Source of the DNA: Siphonobacter sp047605205
Lineage (GTDB): Bacteria > Bacteroidota > Bacteroidia > Cytophagales > Spirosomataceae
Direction: 5' to 3'
Length of the DNA: 11,219 nucleotides
NCBI GenBank assembly: GCA_047605205.1
Contig: JASGGE010000129.1
Span: 1-11,219, forward strand
Part shown: positions 6,639 to 11,219 of the stretch, one piece after another
Layout of the letters: every line of letters begins with the position of its first letter
How positions within the stretch are numbered: position 1 is the first letter of the stretch
Made by a program: the position numbers and the translations under genes
The notes under the pieces: generated by a model
What the model saw: only the letters and a program-made list of their open reading frames with translations
Databases searched by the model: none
Told to the model about the DNA's origin: nothing

Positions 6639-8135
6639 TTATTGCCAGTCCGGATTTTGTACCAGCTTGGGATTTGCATTGATTTCATCTAAAGGGATAG
6701 GAAAATATCGATGCTTCGCCTGTGGGGTACGCGTTGGATACACAGTGTTTATTGCATTAGGAATAACTGTTAAAAATGTATTGGTCCGGGTGAGATCATA
6801 CCAGCGATCCCCTTCCCCAAAAAACTCCCATGAACGTTCCTGTAAAACAGCATCAATAAAATCACTTTGGCTTAGCCCACTCTGAAGGTCATCCAGGCCC
6901 GCCCTATTACGGATCGCGTTTATGTAGGTATATGCCAAATCTGTTGCACCATTTAATCTTGCTTCTGCCTCTGCAGCAATCAGATACATATCCGCATAGC
7001 GTAATAATTGTATGTTTGGAATAGTCCCGGTCGAGGAAATCGGATCCTGGTATTTCTTGATCAATACCCCGTCAGTTGTAATAGGTGTAATATCCTTTTG
7101 AGAAACCGTTACCCCACTTTTATTTACATAGGTAGTATCAAGTAACTCACGACGTTGATCAGACGGATCAAATGAGTTAAAGAACGCCTGATAAGCAAAC
7201 ATCGAACCGTATGATGTTTTTGAATATTCAGGTCCTGCACTACTAGCGGGGCCGCATAAACTAGTAATCTGAGAAGACACTCCAGGAGAAATCGGGTCTA
7301 TTTCAATTGCCCACATATTTTCGGTCCGGGCATTATCTTCCTCGCTATACTTAAATACATTCGTTACGTCAGATAAAAGAGAATACTTGCCAGAATTCAT
7401 AACGACCTGGGCTTTAGCAAGAGCAACCGCCCAATCTTCATTATACAAAGCTGCTTTTGCATACAAAGCACTGACCACTTCATTAGATGGGCGACCTTTA
7501 TCTACATCCGGATAAGAAGGCAGCCCCGATAATAACGCTTGCTCTAAATCAGCATAAATCTGTTTGTAAACATCTGCTTTTGAACTCTTTTCCACATACG
7601 CATTGTCTAGTGAAGTACTGGGTGTAGTTTTTACTGGTACTTCATTAAAATTCTTAGCTAATGTCCATAGATAAAAAGCTCTCAGAAAATACGCCTCTCC
7701 TACAATCTGAGCTCTTCTGGTTTCATCCATCGAGATTGCGGGCACTTTAGCAATCACCCAGTTGGCTTTTTCTATTCCACTATAACATGAAGTCCAAATT
7801 TGTTGAGGTGATTCAAACGTTCTTGAATTACTTTTTTGAGTGGTGTAATTAACGTCGTAACTGAATAATGTATACGTATTTCTTCCAACTACCGCTCTTG
7901 GATAAATCTGATCAGCACTATAATCAGAAGCCATTAAAATAGCAGGCCCACTTGCCAAACCACTCAATCCTGAATAGGCAGCAATCAATGCCTTTTCAGC
8001 ATCAGTAGAGGTTTGATAATAGTTTTCTGTGTAAATAGAAGAATATACTTCTTCATTAAGTTTACAAGATGATACAACAGAAGCTATTATACATAGTAAA
8101 ATACTCCCTAAGTATCGATTATAAATTCTTTTCAT
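6639..8135 (-). CDS. SusD/RagB-family surface glycan-binding lipoprotein
   Basis: Nutrient-binding lipoprotein that caps its cognate SusC barrel at the cell surface. The 498-residue product starts with a basic then hydrophobic lipoprotein signal and a lipobox V-S-S-C with the lipidated Cys at residue 24, followed by K-L-N-E-E. Typical SusD sections are visible: the N-terminal helical region with IWTSCYSGIEKANWVI (about 113-128) and EAYFLRAFYLWTLAKNF (about 147-163), then LRYADMYLIAAEAEARLNG (about 378-396), the INAIRNRAGL helix (about 405-414), ERSWEFFGEGDRWYDLTR (about 433-450) and the terminal RYFPIPLDEINANPKL-QNP block. Length is normal for the family. It lies 31 bp after the SusC stop and the two surely form one transport complex. 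Glycan specificity is unknown. Sampled lines of this gene and of susC look more AT-rich than the enzyme genes that follow. Confidence 0.96.
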   Translation of the reverse strand: MKRIYNRYLGSILLCIIASVVSSCKLNEEVYSSIYTENYYQTSTDAEKALIAAYSGLSGLASGPAILMASDYSADQIYPRAVVGRNTYTLFSYDVNYTTQKSNSRTFESPQQIWTSCYSGIEKANWVIAKVPAISMDETRRAQIVGEAYFLRAFYLWTLAKNFNEVPVKTTPSTSLDNAYVEKSSKADVYKQIYADLEQALLSGLPSYPDVDKGRPSNEVVSALYAKAALYNEDWAVALAKAQVVMNSGKYSLLSDVTNVFKYSEEDNARTENMWAIEIDPISPGVSSQITSLCGPASSAGPEYSKTSYGSMFAYQAFFNSFDPSDQRRELLDTTYVNKSGVTVSQKDITPITTDGVLIKKYQDPISSTGTIPNIQLLRYADMYLIAAEAEARLNGATDLAYTYINAIRNRAGLDDLQSGLSQSDFIDAVLQERSWEFFGEGDRWYDLTRTNTFLTVIPNAINTVYPTRTPQAKHRYFPIPLDEINANPKLVQNPDWQ

Positions 8136-8166
8136 TACCTATAGTTTTTAATCAGTGAGAGAATCT

Positions 8167-11100
8167 TTAGAAGGAAAGATGTAGTCCAATTAAAATAGAA
8201 CGAGCCTGGGGATACACTAGGTTATCAATACCAATAGCAGTATTTGATCCTGCATAGGTGTTTACTTCGGGCTCAAATCCACTATACTTTGTAATTGTAA
8301 TTAAGTTATTCCCACTTACATACACTCGCATTTGCTGTACGCCTTTCAGTTTAGGTAATGTATACCCTAATGTGATATTCTTAATACGCATATACGATCC
8401 ATTTTCTAGCATATGATTCGTAACGGGTAAACGTCCGCCTTGGTATGCACTTACATATTCATTACTGGGGTTAGTCTCCGACCATCTATTTACCAATCCT
8501 TTATATTGATTTCTCTGACCTAAAGGCATTTCAAATGAAAGCCTGGCGGCATTATAAATATCATTACCTTGAGAGCCAGATGCCAGAATGCTGAGGTCAA
8601 ATTTTTTGTAGGATAAATTAGTTGAAAATCCATAAATAAAGTCTGGATTGGGGTTACCAACTATCGTCTGATCATCAGAAGTAATCGTTTCATCACCGTT
8701 TAAGTCTTTTACTTTATAGCCACCTGTCCGACCATCATAACCGGATAAAATTGTTTCACCTGTCTGATTAATTCCATCAAATACATACGTTTTAAATACA
8801 CCTAATGGCTGCCCAACTTTAAGAAGTGTATAAGTAGTAATAAAAGTTTCATTAGTCGTTCCACCATCCAGATCCAATACTTTATTTCGATTAATCGTAA
8901 TATTACCTGAGGCACTCCATTTCAAAGGTCCGTCTAGGATCCGGCCATTAATAGCCAGCTCTATCCCTTTATTTTCAAGAGCTGCAAAGTTTCCAGTAAT
9001 ACTAGAATATCCAGAACTTAATGGAAGGGTTTTAACGTATAATAAATCATCCGTTTTCTTATAGTATACGTCACCAATGATATTAACTCGATTGTTAAAT
9101 AAGCCAATGTCAAGCCCTACATCAATTTGGGTGGATCGCTCCCAACGTAAATCCGGGTTTGCAATTCCATCTGGATTAATACCTTTTACATAAGCATTAT
9201 TGATATTGTAGTTACTACCGTTTGCCGAGACAGTGGCGAGAGACTGATAGGTAGAAATTGCTCCCGCGTTCCCGACAACCCCATAACTTCCTCTTAATTT
9301 TAAATCCGATAACCATTTTATACCTTTTACAAATGGCTCTTCAATTATTCTCCAGGCAGCAGATGCCGCTGGAAATACTCCATATTTATGATTCGCTCCA
9401 AACTTGCTTGAACCATCTACACGAACAGTAGCATCGAAAAATATTTTATCTTTAAACCCGTAGTTTATACGTCCTAAATAAGAATCCAGGCGAGCTTTCG
9501 TTCGAGAAGTAGAAGCAGTTACTGTCGTAGCCAGCTGAAGAGCTTCATTTAAGGTAGCATCATTTGGAAATCCGGTAGCAGAAATCGCATTGTAATTATA
9601 TAACTCCACCTGTGTTCCATAAACAGCAGTCACTTTAAACGAATGCTTTTGATTAAAAATCTTGTTATAAGTAAGTATACTTTCGTGTAACAAAGATGTA
9701 TTATTAGTATTTGCCTTGGAACCTGAACCTGAATTATCGTTCTGGCTAGCTTCTGCCACTAATGAGCGAGGCGAATAATAATCTTTGAGGCTAGCTTGTA
9801 AGTCTACATTAAAAGAAGCTCTGTATGTTAGTCCTTTTAAAATTATTGCTTCTCCAAATACATTTGTCAATGTTCGTTTAATTGTAGTCTGGTTAAGCGT
9901 ATTAGCAAAGTTCATTGGGTTGGTTCCGGTATCATACAATCCGTCCATTTGTTCAGCAAAAGGATATACAGATCCATCTGACCGATACGGCACTAATGTT
10001 GGGGGAGCTCCCACGGCAGCACCTAAAATACTTCCAGAAATCACTCCTTGGTCACCAATAGTAGTAGAACCAGTAATAGCAGCATTATTGATCGAATATG
10101 TACCCAAAATACTTGTCCCTATTTTTATCTTGTTACTCACTTTATGGTCCATATTCAATCGTAGTGAATAACGTTTAAATCCAGAATTTACAATAATACC
10201 ATACTGATTAAAGTAATTTAGAGATACGGCCATTTGTGTTTTTTCAGATCCACCATTTATGGTTAATTGATGGCTTTGAATAGGGGCATCTCTAAAGATT
10301 AATTTTTGCCAGTTAGTACCTTGCCCTAATGAAGATGGGTCAGCATATAAGGTGGTTTTAAAAGTCTCATTTTCTAACTGAGCAAATTCAGATGCATTTA
10401 ATAGCTCTAAGGTTTTTCGGGTTTCCTGTATGCCATAATAGCTATCAAAATCTACATGAGTAACCCCCGATTTACCACGTTTAGTAGTAATCAATACCAC
10501 TCCATTAGCTGCTCTTGCTCCATAAATAGCCGTTGCTGATGCATCTTTTAATACCTCTAATGATTCAATATCATTGGGATTAATTGTTGAGAGTGGACTT
10601 ACGTCGGTAATGCCACCACTGTTTGATATTTGAATACCATCAATAATGTAAAGAGGCTCCGAACTACCACTGATAGAATTCGTTCCCCGGATACGCACAC
10701 TGATATTACCGCCTGGGGCACCAGTGTTCTGATTAATCTGGACCCCGGCTACTCTTGCCTGCAGTCCTTGAGCCACATTTGAAACAGGTGTTTGTAATAA
10801 GTCTGAAGCCTTCACTGAAACAATTGAACCTGTGGTTTCTATTTTACGCTGCGTACCATACCCTACTACAACCACTTCATCAAGGCCCTTTTCTTCTCCG
10901 ACTAAGACTATGTCAATCGTTGTCCGATTTCCAATGATTGTCTCCTGAGATTGATAGCCAACAGAAGAAAAAACTAGTGTTGCTCCCGCTGGAACATTAG
11001 GTAATGTGTACTCGCCAGAGGCGTTTGTATTGGTTCCACGTGTACTGCCTTTTACAGCAATACTCACGCCAGGTAATACTTCGCCATTAACAGAAGCTGT

Positions 11101-11193
11101 CACTTTCCCCCGTATAGTCAGATTCTGAGCAGTGACCGAAAAACTCAGAAAACAACCCAACCCTAGTAAGAGTTGATGTAAGAATTTAAGCAT
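8167..11193 (-). CDS. SusC/RagA-family TonB-linked outer-membrane transporter
   Basis: Outer-membrane TonB-dependent transporter that, with the SusD-like lipoprotein encoded next, should import oligosaccharides into the periplasm. In the 1008-residue product I see a Sec signal peptide (about residues 1-23, ending T-A-Q), a carboxypeptidase-regulatory-like beta-sandwich (about 25-98, with GEVLPGVSIAVKG and SSVGYQSQE), the SusC signature LDEVVVVGYG at about 104-113 serving as TonB-box region, a plug domain (about 118-240, with VRIRGTNSI and PLYIIDGIQ) and then the long barrel. The barrel carries typical SusC stretches such as DATVRVDGSSKFG and ends in a terminal Phe (GLHLSF). There is no STN domain before the regulatory-like domain, so FecR-type sigma signalling through this protein is unlikely. 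The start at 11193 gives a complete signal peptide. It is the first gene of the likely operon, 31 bp ahead of the SusD gene. Substrate cannot be read from the sequence. Family assignment is very secure. Confidence 0.97.
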   Translation of the reverse strand: MLKFLHQLLLGLGCFLSFSVTAQNLTIRGKVTASVNGEVLPGVSIAVKGSTRGTNTNASGEYTLPNVPAGATLVFSSVGYQSQETIIGNRTTIDIVLVGEEKGLDEVVVVGYGTQRKIETTGSIVSVKASDLLQTPVSNVAQGLQARVAGVQINQNTGAPGGNISVRIRGTNSISGSSEPLYIIDGIQISNSGGITDVSPLSTINPNDIESLEVLKDASATAIYGARAANGVVLITTKRGKSGVTHVDFDSYYGIQETRKTLELLNASEFAQLENETFKTTLYADPSSLGQGTNWQKLIFRDAPIQSHQLTINGGSEKTQMAVSLNYFNQYGIIVNSGFKRYSLRLNMDHKVSNKIKIGTSILGTYSINNAAITGSTTIGDQGVISGSILGAAVGAPPTLVPYRSDGSVYPFAEQMDGLYDTGTNPMNFANTLNQTTIKRTLTNVFGEAIILKGLTYRASFNVDLQASLKDYYSPRSLVAEASQNDNSGSGSKANTNNTSLLHESILTYNKIFNQKHSFKVTAVYGTQVELYNYNAISATGFPNDATLNEALQLATTVTASTSRTKARLDSYLGRINYGFKDKIFFDATVRVDGSSKFGANHKYGVFPAASAAWRIIEEPFVKGIKWLSDLKLRGSYGVVGNAGAISTYQSLATVSANGSNYNINNAYVKGINPDGIANPDLRWERSTQIDVGLDIGLFNNRVNIIGDVYYKKTDDLLYVKTLPLSSGYSSITGNFAALENKGIELAINGRILDGPLKWSASGNITINRNKVLDLDGGTTNETFITTYTLLKVGQPLGVFKTYVFDGINQTGETILSGYDGRTGGYKVKDLNGDETITSDDQTIVGNPNPDFIYGFSTNLSYKKFDLSILASGSQGNDIYNAARLSFEMPLGQRNQYKGLVNRWSETNPSNEYVSAYQGGRLPVTNHMLENGSYMRIKNITLGYTLPKLKGVQQMRVYVSGNNLITITKYSGFEPEVNTYAGSNTAIGIDNLVYPQARSILIGLHLSF

Positions 11194-11209
11194 AGGCTTA
11201 GAGGTTAAT
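11191..11209 (-). promoter_or_regulatory. Start-proximal leader element of susC, near copy of the FAD-enzyme leader
   Basis: Reading into the start, the bases before the susC ATG are ATTAACCTCTAAGCCT. The FAD-oxidoreductase gene has ATTAACCTCTAACGCT in the same position, so with the ATG 17 of 19 bases match. There is no Shine-Dalgarno-like GGAG. A TTAAC-type A/T-rich leader next to the start would suit Bacteroidota translation initiation. The function is inferred, and only 26 bp of upstream DNA are available, so no promoter call is possible. Confidence 0.4.
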
Positions 11210-11219
11210 ATCTTTTAAA

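Noticed and set aside
9785..10171. 128-codon plus-strand open frame
   Set aside because: It is antisense to the susC barrel region, where the minus strand encodes clear SusC-type sequence; the plus product has no family features.
11194..11219. Search for a Bacteroidota -7/-33 promoter upstream of susC
   Set aside because: Only 26 bp are available before the edge and no TAnnTTTG-like element is seen; the promoter probably lies outside the window.

Overview
The window reads as part of a polysaccharide utilization locus (PUL) from a member of the Bacteroidota. The main evidence is an adjacent SusC-type TonB-dependent transporter and SusD-type lipoprotein, several secreted proteins, and start sites without clear Shine-Dalgarno sequences. 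The overall protein style suggests the Cytophagales (Spirosoma/Larkinella-like), but that is an impression and was not tested. Every supported gene lies on the minus strand, so transcription runs from the right edge to the left edge.

Layout in transcription order: (1) a 1008-residue SusC-like outer-membrane transporter (11193 to 8167); (2) a 498-residue SusD-like lipoprotein (8135 to 6639); (3) a protein with a D-A-K-T-G-A-T motif that looks like an ApbE-type covalent FMN attachment site (6524 to 5511), whose true 5' end probably lies at 6616 but is out of frame across a run of nine A residues; (4) a secreted FAD-dependent oxidoreductase with an N-terminal beta-sandwich-like domain (5499 to 3697); (5) a large secreted protein, probably built on an alpha/alpha-toroid (six-hairpin glycosidase-like) core (3666 to 1102); (6) a SASA/DUF303-type carbohydrate acetylesterase (1105 to 296); (7) the first 80 codons of a second sialate-O-acetylesterase-like gene, ended by TGA at 59-57. 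Gaps are short (31, about 22 to the likely true start, 11 and 30 bp) and the last two junctions are 4-bp ATGA overlaps. One operon is therefore likely. No tRNA, rRNA, CRISPR array, insertion sequence or clear terminator was seen.

Proposed working model (inference): SusCD binds and imports an acetylated glycan fragment. The esterase removes acyl groups and the toroid protein may cut or bind the chain. The exported FAD enzyme oxidises or otherwise modifies a sugar, and the putatively flavinylated protein could carry its electrons. The pairing of an exported FAD enzyme with a probable covalent flavoprotein inside a SusCD locus is the most interesting feature. The A9 frame break at the 5' end of the flavoprotein gene and the truncated second esterase are the main irregularities.
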